Shown here: positions 23,789-31,942 of the stretch, one piece after another
Layout: each line of letters begins with the position of its first letter
Numbering within the stretch: the first letter of the stretch is position 1
Assembly (NCBI GenBank): GCA_031280685.1
Contig: JAITGM010000010.1
Span: 186,001-250,000, forward strand
Source of the DNA: Christensenellaceae bacterium
GTDB taxonomy: Bacteria; Bacillota; Clostridia; Christensenellales; UBA1750
Reading direction: 5' to 3'
Length of the DNA stretch: 64,000 nt
The notes under the pieces: generated by a model
Seen by the model: the letters and a program-made list of their open reading frames with translations, nothing else
Databases searched by the model: none
Told to the model about the DNA's origin: nothing
Program-made: the position numbers and the translations under genes

Positions 23789-24514
23789 CTAAAGATCGCG
23801 CCGCTCGTAAAAGCGTAGCGAAAGACGAAGCGAGAAAGCGCCCAGCAGCAGCCACAGCGCCGCCAGGGCCGCGCCCAGCAGGCCCGCGCTCCCTTCGGCC
23901 CAGGCCAAAATGCCGGCCAGCCAGGGCGCAAAGGCCCCATCGCCCGCAAAACGGCCCAGCCCGGCCGCCAGAAGCCCCAGCATCAAAAACGGCAGGTAGC
24001 TCAAGAACCTCGCCCTGGTGTAGCCTAGCTTAAAATACAGCGGCAACTGCAGAAACTGCACCAGCCCAACCAAAGCAAATAGCGTCAGCGCCGCGCCAAA
24101 GTAACCCGCCGCCCAGCCCAACGCCCCCTGCCGGGGCAGAAAGGCTTCGCCCGCAGGGCCTGCAAGCCCGGCCAGCGCCCAAACCAGCAGGGACCAGGCC
24201 GCCCCCGCGAGCAGCGCGGCTAGCAGGGCGATCAACGAAAAGCCATAGCGCCCGAGCACGACCTCCTTCCTCGAAATCGAAAGGCTGGCATAGAGCGCGT
24301 CCAGCTTGTTGCGCTCGGCCAGGCTGAAGGGCAGTCCGGCGTTGATCGCGGCCAGCACCGCCAGCAAACCCGCCGCGCCGGCGCCCCCGACTTCCGCCGT
24401 GGAAAGGGTAACGAAGAGCAGCGCCGCCAGATAGAGCAGCCCCTGCCTTAACCCCAAATAGGGCCGCACCGTAGCAAAATCGAGCCTTATAAGCCCAAAT
24501 GCCTTACTCCGCAT
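23789..24514 (-). CDS. ABC-2-type transporter permease
   Basis: 241 residues, six transmembrane helices. From ATG 24514 it begins MRSKAFGLIRLDFATVRPYL; the longer frame upstream overlaps the ATPase gene and lacks sense. The phrase FSLAERNKLDALYASLSISRKEVV between helices 2 and 3 is typical of the small ABC-2 permeases found next to GntR/YtrA regulators. It works with the ATPase whose 3' end it overlaps by 11 bp. Substrate unknown; antimicrobial-peptide resistance or lipid export are common roles of such cassettes. Confidence 0.85.
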   Translation of the reverse strand: MRSKAFGLIRLDFATVRPYLGLRQGLLYLAALLFVTLSTAEVGGAGAAGLLAVLAAINAGLPFSLAERNKLDALYASLSISRKEVVLGRYGFSLIALLAALLAGAAWSLLVWALAGLAGPAGEAFLPRQGALGWAAGYFGAALTLFALVGLVQFLQLPLYFKLGYTRARFLSYLPFLMLGLLAAGLGRFAGDGAFAPWLAGILAWAEGSAGLLGAALAALWLLLGAFSLRLSLRFYERRDL

Positions 24515-25367
24515 GGCTCTGCCGCCCCCTTCCCAAGAAGATGAAGATTTCCTCCAGGCTGGCGCGCTCGATGAGAACATCGCTACCAAGGCCTTGGGCC
24601 GCATCGGCGGGCAGCAGCCCCTCAAAGCCCGCGCCGTGCTCGCGCAGGCCGGCGATTTGCGCCCGAAGCGCGGGCGACAGCGACTCAGCGCCCCCCGCAA
24701 CCCGCAAATAGCCTTCTAAAAGCTCCTCCTTGGGGCCGGCGAAGAGCACGCGCCCTTCCATCAGGAAGACGATATGGTCGGCGACGCGCTCGAGATCGGC
24801 GCCTATATGGGTCGAAAACAGCACGCTTCTGCCCTCTTCCCGCATGAACTCGCGCAGAATCTCGCCAAGCTCGTCCCTGGCGACCGGGTCAAGACCGCTG
24901 GTCGGTTCATCCAGCAGGAGCAGCCGCGCCCCGTGCGAAAGCGCAGCCGCCAGCATCAGCTTGACCTTCATGCCGCGCGAAAGCTCCCGAACCTTCTTGC
25001 GCCCGTCGAGGCCGAATCTGGCGAGCAGGCCCGCGTAGCGCGCGCCGTCCCAGGCGGGGTAGAAGGGCGCAAGCAGCCCTTCCATCTGCGCCGCCGTCCA
25101 TTCCTCCACGAAGAAGGGCTCGTCCATCACCACGCCGATTTCCCCGGCCAGGTTTCGCCTCCCCGCAGCAAGCGGCTCGCCAAAGAGTAAAATCTCGCCG
25201 CCGTCAGGTCTGCTCAGCCCCAAAATCGCCTTGATCGTCGAGGTCTTCCCCGCGCCGTTGGGCCCGATGAAGCCCGTAATATAGCCTTCAGGCACCGCAA
25301 AGCTCATCTCGCCCAGCACAAAGGCGCCCTGCGCCTTGGTCAGCCCCCGCAGCTCCACGCTATTCAT
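24504..25367 (-). CDS. ABC transporter ATP-binding protein
   Basis: 287 residues. Walker A GPNGAGKTST (about 36-45), signature ELSRGMKVKLML (about 132), Walker B LLLLDEPTSGLDP, and H-loop STH. A C-terminal extension of about 70 residues ends in a segment IERASLEEIFIFLGRGR. It starts at ATG 25367 with GGAGG six bases before, inside the last codons of the GntR gene. Partner of the permease downstream. Together with the regulator it forms a YtrA-type three-gene cassette. Confidence 0.92.
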   Translation of the reverse strand: MNSVELRGLTKAQGAFVLGEMSFAVPEGYITGFIGPNGAGKTSTIKAILGLSRPDGGEILLFGEPLAAGRRNLAGEIGVVMDEPFFVEEWTAAQMEGLLAPFYPAWDGARYAGLLARFGLDGRKKVRELSRGMKVKLMLAAALSHGARLLLLDEPTSGLDPVARDELGEILREFMREEGRSVLFSTHIGADLERVADHIVFLMEGRVLFAGPKEELLEGYLRVAGGAESLSPALRAQIAGLREHGAGFEGLLPADAAQGLGSDVLIERASLEEIFIFLGRGRQSHAE

Positions 25368-25743
25368 AGCCTTCCTCCTTGCAAAGCAGCGCCAGCGCCG
25401 CCTGAAATTCCGCGGCCTGAATCGCGCCCGCCTTCGCGGCCAGGATCGCTGCCGCAAGGGCTTCCTCCACCCTGCGCAGGGCATTTTCGTGCGCCAGCTC
25501 CTTGTTTTTAGCCAAAACGTAGCTGCCCTTGCCCTGCACGCTGGCGACGAAACCCTCCTGCTCCAAATCGCCATAGGCGCGCGCCGTGGTGATCACGCTG
25601 ATCTTCAAATCCCGCGCCAGCTCGCGGATGGAGGGTAGCAAGAACCCTTCTTTAAGCTCGCCGCTCAAAATCGCCTCCCGAAGCTGCTGCTTGATCTGCT
25701 CGTAAATCGGCACGCAAGAGCGGTTCGAAATCAAAACCCGCAA
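25360..25743 (-). CDS. GntR/YtrA-family transcriptional regulator
   Basis: 127 residues. Winged helix (about 7-75): IYEQIKQQLREAILSGEL, LPSIRELARDLKISVITTARAY, LEQEGFVASVQGKGSYV. It has only a short helical C-terminus (about 80-127), as in the YtrA subfamily, and no ligand domain. Start is TTG 25743 after GGAGGAGAG. It overlaps the ATPase gene by eight bases. The upstream DNA contains the AT-rich imperfect palindrome TATATAACTGATCATATA (about 25764-25783), a plausible autoregulatory operator. Confidence 0.9.
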   Translation of the reverse strand: MRVLISNRSCVPIYEQIKQQLREAILSGELKEGFLLPSIRELARDLKISVITTARAYGDLEQEGFVASVQGKGSYVLAKNKELAHENALRRVEEALAAAILAAKAGAIQAAEFQAALALLCKEEGYE

Positions 25744-25813
25744 GCGCCTCTCTCCTCCTCTTATATGATCAGTTATATACAGTATGAGCACGAGGACGCG
25801 ATCCGTCAAGCAT

Positions 25814-25858
25814 AAAAAGCGACGCCCCTCCCGGCAAGTGCCCGGAGGAAGCGCCGCG
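25814..25858 (-). terminator. Terminator of the collagen-like gene
   Basis: On the minus strand a stem built on CCTCCGGGCA/TGCCGGGAGG-like arms is followed by TTTTTA. It starts about 25 bp after the stop at 25884. Confidence 0.7.
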
Positions 25859-25883
25859 CAAGCCCTTTAGCCGTTCACGGCCG

Positions 25884-27017
25884 CTATTTGCTAAGCGTCG
25901 CCATGGCGGCGAGGCAGTCCGTCGCCATGGTTTGCAGGATGTCGCCGTTCCGATTCAGCAGATAGGCCACGTTATCCACGTAGTCGGTCACGTAGATGTT
26001 GCCGCTGTCTGGATCCACCGCCATATAGAGGCCCCCCAAACCAGAAGAGGGCGGCGGAATCTGCATGGTTCTGAGGAACTGGCCGGTGTTGCCGTCCAGC
26101 ACGTCTATGGTGCCATCACGCTGCAAAGCATAGACCAAATTGGCCTTGGGATCGATCTCTATGCCCTCAAACCCGCTGCCCGGCACGGAGGTGGTGCTGA
26201 GCAGCGTCGTGCCGCTGTAGGTGTAAAGGAGGTTATTCACCGGGTCAAGCGCATATAGCCTGTTGGTGTTTGGGTTGACGGCTAAAAAAAAGCTGTTATG
26301 CGTGGGCGGGGTGATGGTTGCGGTGACCGCGTCGGTATTGCCGTCTATCACCAAAATGCTCGCCCCAAAGCCCTGGCCCGCATAGATCGTGTTGGTATTG
26401 GGGTTCACAACCACCTGGCCTCCATAACTGCCGGGGATGGTCGCGCTGACCGTGTTGGTGTTGCCGTTGATGACGGAAATGCCCCCGGACGCACCTTCAT
26501 TCGTCACATACACCTTGTTGGTGTTCGGGTTTGCCGCCAGATACGCGGAAGAGCCCGAGCTCACGGGAATGGACGCAACGTAGCTGTTCGTATTGGCATC
26601 AAAAACATAGACCACGGAATTCGGCCCGCCCCGATCCAGCGCATAGACCATGTTGGTATTGGTATTTGCGCTAACGTCATTCAGCGTGCTGCTGACCACG
26701 CCGTTGCTGATCGGCGCGCCGACTGTGCCGGCGCTGCCGTTGATCGGCGTGACCGTATCGTCGTTGGTTGCGCAGTGGGAAATCGCGTAAGCGTAGGAAT
26801 TCGGCGCGCCGCTCGGCCCCTGCGGGCCTTGTGGACCCTGCGGGCCTTGTGGGCCTTGTGGGCCTTGTGGGCCCTGCGGGCCTTGTGGGCCTTGCTGACC
26901 TTGCGGGCCCTGCGGGCCTGCCGGGCCTTGCGGGCCGGGGCAGCAGCAGCCACTGCTTCCGCAGCGAGGGCAGCATCCCCCTTCCTGATTCCAATTTCTA
27001 TCGCAAATGAAGGGCAT
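25884..27017 (-). CDS. Collagen-like stalk plus YncE-type beta-propeller, exosporium-like
   Basis: 377 residues with no classical signal peptide. Cys-rich N-terminus ([21 protein letters not shown]; about 5-28), then 15 collagen Gly-X-Y triplets, nearly all GPQ (about 29-73), then a propeller of about 300 residues with seven blades marked by the recurring NPNTNxxYA phrase and D/NGNT turns, as in YncE/NHL repeats. Collagen-like proteins with a short N-terminus and globular C-terminus resemble BclA-type spore hair proteins, in which the Cys-rich end attaches to the exosporium. Surface display on spores is thus an inference. The AAAGGAG is 14 bases from ATG 27017. Confidence 0.75.
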   Translation of the reverse strand: MPFICDRNWNQEGGCCPRCGSSGCCCPGPQGPAGPQGPQGQQGPQGPQGPQGPQGPQGPQGPQGPQGPSGAPNSYAYAISHCATNDDTVTPINGSAGTVGAPISNGVVSSTLNDVSANTNTNMVYALDRGGPNSVVYVFDANTNSYVASIPVSSGSSAYLAANPNTNKVYVTNEGASGGISVINGNTNTVSATIPGSYGGQVVVNPNTNTIYAGQGFGASILVIDGNTDAVTATITPPTHNSFFLAVNPNTNRLYALDPVNNLLYTYSGTTLLSTTSVPGSGFEGIEIDPKANLVYALQRDGTIDVLDGNTGQFLRTMQIPPPSSGLGGLYMAVDPDSGNIYVTDYVDNVAYLLNRNGDILQTMATDCLAAMATLSK

Positions 27018-27153
27018 TTGCCCATCACGCTCCTTTCTGCTCTCTTCCGCTTTAGCCTATGCCGCAGAAGATCAAAAGGTGCAAAAAAGGGAGAGCTCAG
27101 CCTTTTCCAGGCTCCCCTCCCTTGACGAAGCTTCCTTTTCGGCCCTTTTAGGC

Positions 27154-27564
27154 TCAGTGCGCGAGTTCCTCCACCCGCTGCGCCGCAGAGCGGATGGAAT
27201 CCGCAAGGCTGGGGCTGGGCAGCCCCGCCACCTCCATGCCACAGCGCGCAAGGGGGATCAGGATCTTCTGCGCGGGCGAGCGGCCGATCGCGACCGCCAT
27301 GCCCTCGGTGATCTCGCCCAGCATCGCGTCGCAGAGCACGATGCCCATGGGCCCCAGGATCACATCCACCTGCGGCGCCAGAACGCGCACCGGGTTTTCG
27401 CCGGTCGCCGCCTCATTCGCTCCGGATCGTAGCATAGCCTGCGTCGCCAGCGCGTTCGTTCCCACCGCGTAAATCTGCAGCCCTTCGATTTGCAGCTTCT
27501 TGAGTTCCTCCACCAGCATCCTGCCGATGCCGCCGCCCTGCCCGTCGATGATTAGAACCGTCAT
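27154..27564 (-). CDS. DUF3842 family protein
   Basis: 136 residues. It opens MTVLIIDGQGGGIGRMLVEE, a Rossmann-like glycine motif, and contains AVGTNALATQAMLRSGA, ATGENPV, DVILGPMGIVLCDAMLGE and KILIPLARC, all landmarks of DUF3842. The family is widespread in spore-forming and gut anaerobes. No reaction has been assigned; the GGxG start suggests nucleotide binding. It is monocistronic between the collagen-like gene and nrdD. Confidence 0.88.
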   Translation of the reverse strand: MTVLIIDGQGGGIGRMLVEELKKLQIEGLQIYAVGTNALATQAMLRSGANEAATGENPVRVLAPQVDVILGPMGIVLCDAMLGEITEGMAVAIGRSPAQKILIPLARCGMEVAGLPSPSLADSIRSAAQRVEELAH

Positions 27565-27711
27565 TACCTATCCCCCCACATGCTTTTTTCGCGTTTCGCC
27601 CTCATTCCTTGCAAAAGTTTAGCACATTTCGCCCCCAAAAGCAAGGTTCTGCATCAAGGCTTGCACTTATTTCGAAATTGTTAAAACCCACCGATGGTGT
27701 TTCAATCACGG

Positions 27712-27740
27712 TTGACATACTATATCTAGTAGGCTATACT
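27712..27740 (+). promoter_or_regulatory. nrdD promoter with overlapping NrdR-type box
   Basis: TTGACA, 17 bp, TATACT. Between the hexamers lies ACTATATCTAGT (27719-27730), one base from the core of the NrdR box. A GC-rich palindrome CCACCGATGGTG (27688-27699) is centred exactly 31 bp upstream, the usual phase of paired NrdR boxes, but its sequence fits poorly. Confidence 0.65.
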
Positions 27741-27770
27741 GGGTCTGCACCATAGGGAGGAGAGAAAGCC

Positions 27771-30086
27771 ATGCTCAGCACCATCGTCAAGCGCGACGGC
27801 CGGCAAGTGCCGTTCGACCAAAACAAGATTGCCCTGGCAATCCAAAAGGCCTTTCAGGCTTCCAGGCTGACCCGGGAGTACGAAACCTGTATGGAACTGG
27901 CTGCCAGCGTCATCAAAAAGGCGGAAACCACGCTTTCGGCCGGCCCTTCCGTGGAGCAGATTCAAGATTTGGTCGAAGGCGTCCTGATTGAGAATGGTTA
28001 TATTCATACCGCAAAAGCCTACATATTGTATCGTGCCGAGCGCACCCGCTCCCGCGATATGCAGACGCGCCTGATGAAGATTTATGAAGACATCACCTTC
28101 TCAAAGGCGGCGGACAGCGACCTGAAGCGCGAAAACGCCAACATCAATGGCGACAGCGCTATGGGCATGATGCTCAAATACGGCTCCGAAGGCGTAAAGC
28201 AGTTTTACGACATGTTCGTGTTAAAGCCCGAGCACGCGGCCGCCCATCGGGAGGGCGATATTCATATCCATGATCTGGACTTCCTCACCCTGACCACCAC
28301 CTGCTGCCAGATCGACATCCTCAAGCTCTTCCACGGCGGCTTCGGCACCGGCCACGGCACGCTACGCGAGCCGCAGGATATCGCATCCTATTCGGCCCTG
28401 GCCTGCATCGCGATTCAGGCCAACCAGAACGACCAGCACGGCGGGCAGTCCATCGTCAACTTCGATTACGGCCTGGCCCCGGGCGTCGCCAAGACCTACG
28501 CCAAGCGCTACCGACAAAACATGGTGCGCGCAATGGAACTGCTTACCGGCGCCGGGCGCGACTGGGCCGCCCTTTTATCCGAAACCACAAATGAGCTGGC
28601 CGAGCAGGGCCTGCAGCCCCTGCTCGAAGACGGCGAAGCCTTCCACGCGGCCGAAATCCAGGCCCTTCTTCCCTATGCGGATCTCGACACCATCGTGCGC
28701 GCCCAGGGCTTTTCGCTCGAGCACGCCCGGCAGGAAACCGACCGCGCCACCTTCCAGGCCATGGAGGCGCTGGTGCATAATCTCAACACCATGCACTCGC
28801 GGGCAGGCGCGCAGATCCCATTTTCGTCCATCAATTACGGCATGGATACCTCGCCAGAAGGGCGAATGGTCATCAAAAACGTGCTCCTGGCGCAGGAAGA
28901 GGGCCTGGGCGAGGGCGAAACCCCGATCTTCCCCATCCACATCTTCCGCGTGAAAGACGGGATCAACTACGAGCCCGGCGAGCCGAACTACGACCTGTTC
29001 AAGCTCGCCTGCCGCGTCAGCGCAAGGCGGCTCTTCCCCAACTTCTCGTTCCAGGATGCGCCCTTCAACCTGCAATACTATAAGCCCGGCCAGCCGGAAA
29101 CCGAGATCGCCTACATGGGCTGCCGCACGCGCGTGATCGGCAATAGCTTCGATCCCTCCCGCGAGATCAGCCCCGGCCGCGGCAACCTGAGCTTCACCTC
29201 CATCAACCTGCCGCGCCTTGCCATCAAAGCCAAGGGCGACATCACGGCCTTTTTTGAGGATCTCGACCGCAGGATCGATCTGGTGGTCGATCAGCTCGAG
29301 GAACGTTTTGAGATGGTCGCGGGCAAGACCATGCGCAACTTCCCCTTCCTCATGGGCGAAGGCGTCTGGATCGACTCCGAAAAGCTTGGGGTTGACGAAC
29401 CCATCCGTGAGGTGCTCAAGCACGGCACCTTCTCGATCGGCTTCATCGGCCTGGCCGAGGCCCTTACCGGCCTCGTGGGCCAGCACCACGGCCAGAGCGA
29501 GGTCGCGCAGAACCTGGGGCTCGACATCATCGCCCACATGCGCGCCAGGGTCGATGAGATCTCGCGCCAAAAGCAGCTGAACTTCACCCTTTTAGCCACC
29601 CCGGCGGAGGGGCTCTCGGGCACCTTCATCCGCAAGGATAAGGCTCGCTTCGGCATCATCCCCGGGATCACCGACAAGGAGTATTACACGAACTCCTTCC
29701 ACATTCCCGTTGGCTTCCCCATTGCCGCCTTCCAAAAGATCAAGCTCGAGGCACCCTACCACGAATTGACCAACGCCGGCCACATCACCTACGTCGAAAT
29801 GGACGGCGACCCCACCCAAAACCTCGAAGCCTTCGAGCAGGTCATTCGCTGCATGCACGACTCCGGCATCGGCTACGGCTCCATCAACCACCCGGTCGAT
29901 CGCGACCCCCTCTGCGGCTTCACCGGCATCATCGGCGATGCCTGCCCAAAATGCGGCCGCGGCGAAACCCCCCAGCACCCCTTCGAGCGCATTCGCCGCG
30001 TCACAGGCTACCTCGTGGGTTCCTTGGGCCAGTGGAACGACGCCAAGCGCGCCGAGGAACGCGACCGCATCAAGCACGGCATCTGA
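27771..30086 (+). CDS. nrdD: Anaerobic ribonucleoside-triphosphate reductase
   Basis: 771 residues. Glycyl-radical enzyme that reduces NTPs to dNTPs without oxygen. ATP-cone regulatory domain at about 1-95 (IVKRDGRQVPFDQNKIALAI). Catalytic barrel with the GRGNLSFTSINLPRLA region. Zinc-binding cysteines CGFTG...ACPKCG near 720. C-terminal radical motif RVTGYLVG with the radical Gly about 746, ending AKRAEERDR. GGGAGG lies before ATG 27771. A terminator separates it from its activase nrdG, so it is probably made in excess. Likely repressed by NrdR through the box in the promoter. Confidence 0.97.
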   Translation: MLSTIVKRDGRQVPFDQNKIALAIQKAFQASRLTREYETCMELAASVIKKAETTLSAGPSVEQIQDLVEGVLIENGYIHTAKAYILYRAERTRSRDMQTRLMKIYEDITFSKAADSDLKRENANINGDSAMGMMLKYGSEGVKQFYDMFVLKPEHAAAHREGDIHIHDLDFLTLTTTCCQIDILKLFHGGFGTGHGTLREPQDIASYSALACIAIQANQNDQHGGQSIVNFDYGLAPGVAKTYAKRYRQNMVRAMELLTGAGRDWAALLSETTNELAEQGLQPLLEDGEAFHAAEIQALLPYADLDTIVRAQGFSLEHARQETDRATFQAMEALVHNLNTMHSRAGAQIPFSSINYGMDTSPEGRMVIKNVLLAQEEGLGEGETPIFPIHIFRVKDGINYEPGEPNYDLFKLACRVSARRLFPNFSFQDAPFNLQYYKPGQPETEIAYMGCRTRVIGNSFDPSREISPGRGNLSFTSINLPRLAIKAKGDITAFFEDLDRRIDLVVDQLEERFEMVAGKTMRNFPFLMGEGVWIDSEKLGVDEPIREVLKHGTFSIGFIGLAEALTGLVGQHHGQSEVAQNLGLDIIAHMRARVDEISRQKQLNFTLLATPAEGLSGTFIRKDKARFGIIPGITDKEYYTNSFHIPVGFPIAAFQKIKLEAPYHELTNAGHITYVEMDGDPTQNLEAFEQVIRCMHDSGIGYGSINHPVDRDPLCGFTGIIGDACPKCGRGETPQHPFERIRRVTGYLVGSLGQWNDAKRAEERDRIKHGI

Positions 30087-30099
30087 ACAAAGCGCCAAA

Positions 30100-30133
30100 A
30101 AGGGGAATTTCCGAGTGAAATTCCCTTTTTTTT
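30100..30133 (+). terminator. Terminator between nrdD and nrdG
   Basis: Stem GGGGAATTTC/GAAATTCCC with a five-base loop and eight T. nrdG starts 21 bp later and no new promoter is seen, so partial read-through is likely. Confidence 0.85.
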
Positions 30134-30153
30134 GAGCGAGAAAGCGGGCTTTT

Positions 30154-30645
30154 ATGGAATTTAGACTAGCCGGTCTTGTCGAGGACTCCATCGTGGATGG
30201 CCCCGGCATCCGCCTTGCGGTGTTCTTCCAGGGTTGCACGCTGGGCTGCCCCGGTTGCCACAACCCAGGTGCCCAGGCCTTGGACGGCGGCCGCCTCGTC
30301 TCGACCGAGGAAGTCCTCAAAACCCTGCGCGAAAACCCCCTGGAGTCCGGTATCACGCTGACCGGCGGCGAGCCCTTCCTCCAGCCTTCGGCCGCGGAGG
30401 CCCTCGCTGCGGGCGCGCGCGCCTTAGGCCGCCATGTGCTGGCCTTTTCTGGCTATCGCTTCGAAGAACTGCTCAAGGATCCCTCGGCGCGCAAGGCCTT
30501 AACCCAGATCGACCTGCTCATCGACGGACCCTTCCTGCTGGAAGAGCGCTCACTCGAGCTGCGCTTCAAAGGCTCGCGCAACCAACGCGCAATTGACGTC
30601 CAGGCTTCGCTCAAGTGCGGCCAAACCTTGCTCAAAACGCTTTAA
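30154..30645 (+). CDS. nrdG: NrdD-activating radical-SAM enzyme
   Basis: 163 residues. It generates the glycyl radical on NrdD using S-adenosylmethionine. The cluster motif CTLGCPGC (Cx3Cx2C) is at about 29-36, the GGEP motif in LTGGEPFLQP at about 70-79, and the IDGPF motif near 126. The end reads RFKGSRNQRAIDV, as in the family, followed by a short tail. The last 85 bases lie within a roughly 200-bp unit that is repeated twice more downstream, so the extra copies hold orphan 3' ends of this gene. ATG 30154 has only a weak AG-rich RBS. Confidence 0.95.
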   Translation: MEFRLAGLVEDSIVDGPGIRLAVFFQGCTLGCPGCHNPGAQALDGGRLVSTEEVLKTLRENPLESGITLTGGEPFLQPSAAEALAAGARALGRHVLAFSGYRFEELLKDPSARKALTQIDLLIDGPFLLEERSLELRFKGSRNQRAIDVQASLKCGQTLLKTL

Positions 30646-30674
30646 AACACCCCGAAAACCATCAAAAACGCGGC

Positions 30675-30721
30675 AAAAACGGCCTTTGGCGAAGCGACTT
30701 GCCGAGAGAAGCCGTTTTTTT
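30675..30721 (+). terminator. nrdG terminator, copy 1
   Basis: Arms AAAAACGGC/GCCGTTTTTTT with an inner GGC/GCC stem; seven T. Confidence 0.75.
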
Positions 30722-30876
30722 CGTGGACGCACCACAACAGGGCGGCAAGAAAGGGCTGCCGCGCTTCAAAGGCTCGCGCAACCAGCGCGCCACCCTTCAT
30801 CCAGGCTTCGCTCAGGTGCGGGCCAAACCTTGCTCAAAACGCTTTGAAACACTCCGAAAACCATCAAAAACGCGGC

Positions 30877-30922
30877 AAAAACGGCCTTTGGCGAAGCGAC
30901 TTGCCGAGAGAAGCCGTTTTTT
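30877..30922 (+). terminator. nrdG terminator, copy 2
   Basis: Same hairpin as copy 1 with six T, carried by the tandem duplication. Confidence 0.7.
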
Positions 30923-31065
30923 CGTGGACGCACCACAACAGGGCGGCAAGAAAGGGCTGCCGCGCTTCAAAGGCTCGCGCAACCAGCGCGCCACCCTTCA
31001 TCCAGGCTTCGCTCAGGTGCGGCCGAACCTTGCTCAAAACGCTTTAAGACACCCCGAAAACCGTC

Positions 31066-31102
31066 AAAAAAGGCCCTCGGCGAAACCCGCCGAAGGCCCT
31101 TG
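31066..31102 (-). terminator. Terminator of the glycine-repeat gene
   Basis: On the minus strand arms AAGGGCCTTCGGCG and CGCCGAGGGCCTT are followed by six T, 16 bp beyond the stop at 31118. Confidence 0.8.
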
Positions 31103-31117
31103 CTCTTTATAAAACGG

Positions 31118-31723
31118 TTAGGGATTCACAACACCGCCATGCACGGCGCCGCCAAAAGCATCTCCGCCCATAGCGCCGCCGGCAACGCCACCCGCAGCGC
31201 CGGACGAACCGCCGACCACACCGCCGTAGACCTTGCCACCGTTGCCGGATTGGCCACCGGCCACGCCACCGTAAACCTTGCCGCCGACTGCAGGCAGGCC
31301 GCCGACCACGCCGCCGTAAACCTTGCCGCTAGCCACAGGCAGGCCGCCGACCACGCCGCCATAAACCTTGCCGCTGGCTACAGGCAGGCCGCCGACCACG
31401 CCACCGTAAACCTTGCCGCCGACCGCGGGAAGACCGCCGACCACGCCGCCATAAATCTTGCCGCCGACCGCGGGAAGACCGCCGACCACGCCGCCATAAA
31501 TCTTGCCACCGACCGTGGGAAGACCTCCGACCACGCCGCCATAAATCTTGCCACCGACCGTGGGAAGACCGCCGACCACGCCGCCGTAAACCTTGCCGCC
31601 GCTGCCAGGCAAGCCGCCGACCCAACCGCCATATGCGCCGCCGGAGGCTGCAAAGCCGGGCATTGCGCAGACGGACAACAGCAGCGCCGCCACAAGGCCA
31701 CATACGAGAACTCTCTTCTTCAC
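31118..31723 (-). CDS. Secreted glycine-rich protein with 15-residue tandem repeats
   Basis: 201 residues from GTG 31723 (AAAGGGG eight bases upstream). Signal peptide to AxA near residue 26. The mature protein consists almost wholly of nine copies of GKxYGGVVGGLPxxx plus degenerate first and last units. There is no sorting signal, lipobox or membrane anchor. The repeat has one Lys and one Tyr per 15 residues on a Gly/Val background, which would suit a stacked beta-roll or an aggregating fibre. I know of no family with this repeat. Neighbouring secreted SH3b and DUF4846 proteins point to the cell envelope. Nearly identical 45-bp DNA units make copy number prone to change. Confidence 0.75.
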   Translation of the reverse strand: MKKRVLVCGLVAALLLSVCAMPGFAASGGAYGGWVGGLPGSGGKVYGGVVGGLPTVGGKIYGGVVGGLPTVGGKIYGGVVGGLPAVGGKIYGGVVGGLPAVGGKVYGGVVGGLPVASGKVYGGVVGGLPVASGKVYGGVVGGLPAVGGKVYGGVAGGQSGNGGKVYGGVVGGSSGAAGGVAGGAMGGDAFGGAVHGGVVNP

Positions 31724-31807
31724 TAGGAAAACCCCTTTCCGTCTATCCTCAAAACCAACCGCAAGGGGCACGGTTTCAGCCGATTCCCCATGGTTATCGC
31801 TATTGCT

Positions 31808-31836
31808 ATTATATCGGAGAAGGCACCGAAGCGCAA
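31808..31836 (-). promoter_or_regulatory. Promoter of the glycine-repeat gene
   Basis: On the minus strand TTGCGC, 17 bp, TATAAT, about 85 bp before GTG 31723. Confidence 0.6.
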
Positions 31837-31886
31837 GGGCTTTTCCAGGCCGCCAAAAATTTGCAACAACTTTGAAAAATCCTCAA

Positions 31887-31917
31887 GGAAAAGGCTTCCG
31901 GCGGGCCGGAAGCCTTG
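31887..31917 (-). terminator. Terminator of the SH3b gene
   Basis: 11-bp stem AAGGCTTCCGG with complement, GC-rich loop, then TTTTCC on the minus strand. Confidence 0.65.
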
Positions 31918-31942
31918 ATGGGCGGCGTAGCGCGAAACCCGC

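Larger units (their letters stand above)
30561..31062 (+). repeat. Three tandem copies of the nrdG 3' end and terminator (about 200 bp each)
   Basis: GCGCTTCAAAGGCTCGCGCA begins at 30561, 30761 and 30962. Each unit contains the nrdG C-terminal coding end; units 1 and 2 are complete, with terminator and the GGACGCACCACAACAGG stretch, and unit 3 stops before the terminator. Copies 2 and 3 are nearly identical to each other and diverge from copy 1 mainly in the coding part. Confidence 0.9.

Noticed and set aside
27686-27701. Second NrdR box
   Set aside because: Spacing is right, but too few consensus positions match; kept only as a remark.
30561-31062. 200-bp repeats as CRISPR or attachment sites
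   Set aside because: Units are too long, contain coding end plus terminator, and have no spacer-like unique parts.
31240-31640. 45-bp direct repeats as a CRISPR array
   Set aside because: The repeats are contiguous, in frame and encode the GKxYGGVVGGLP units of a secreted protein.
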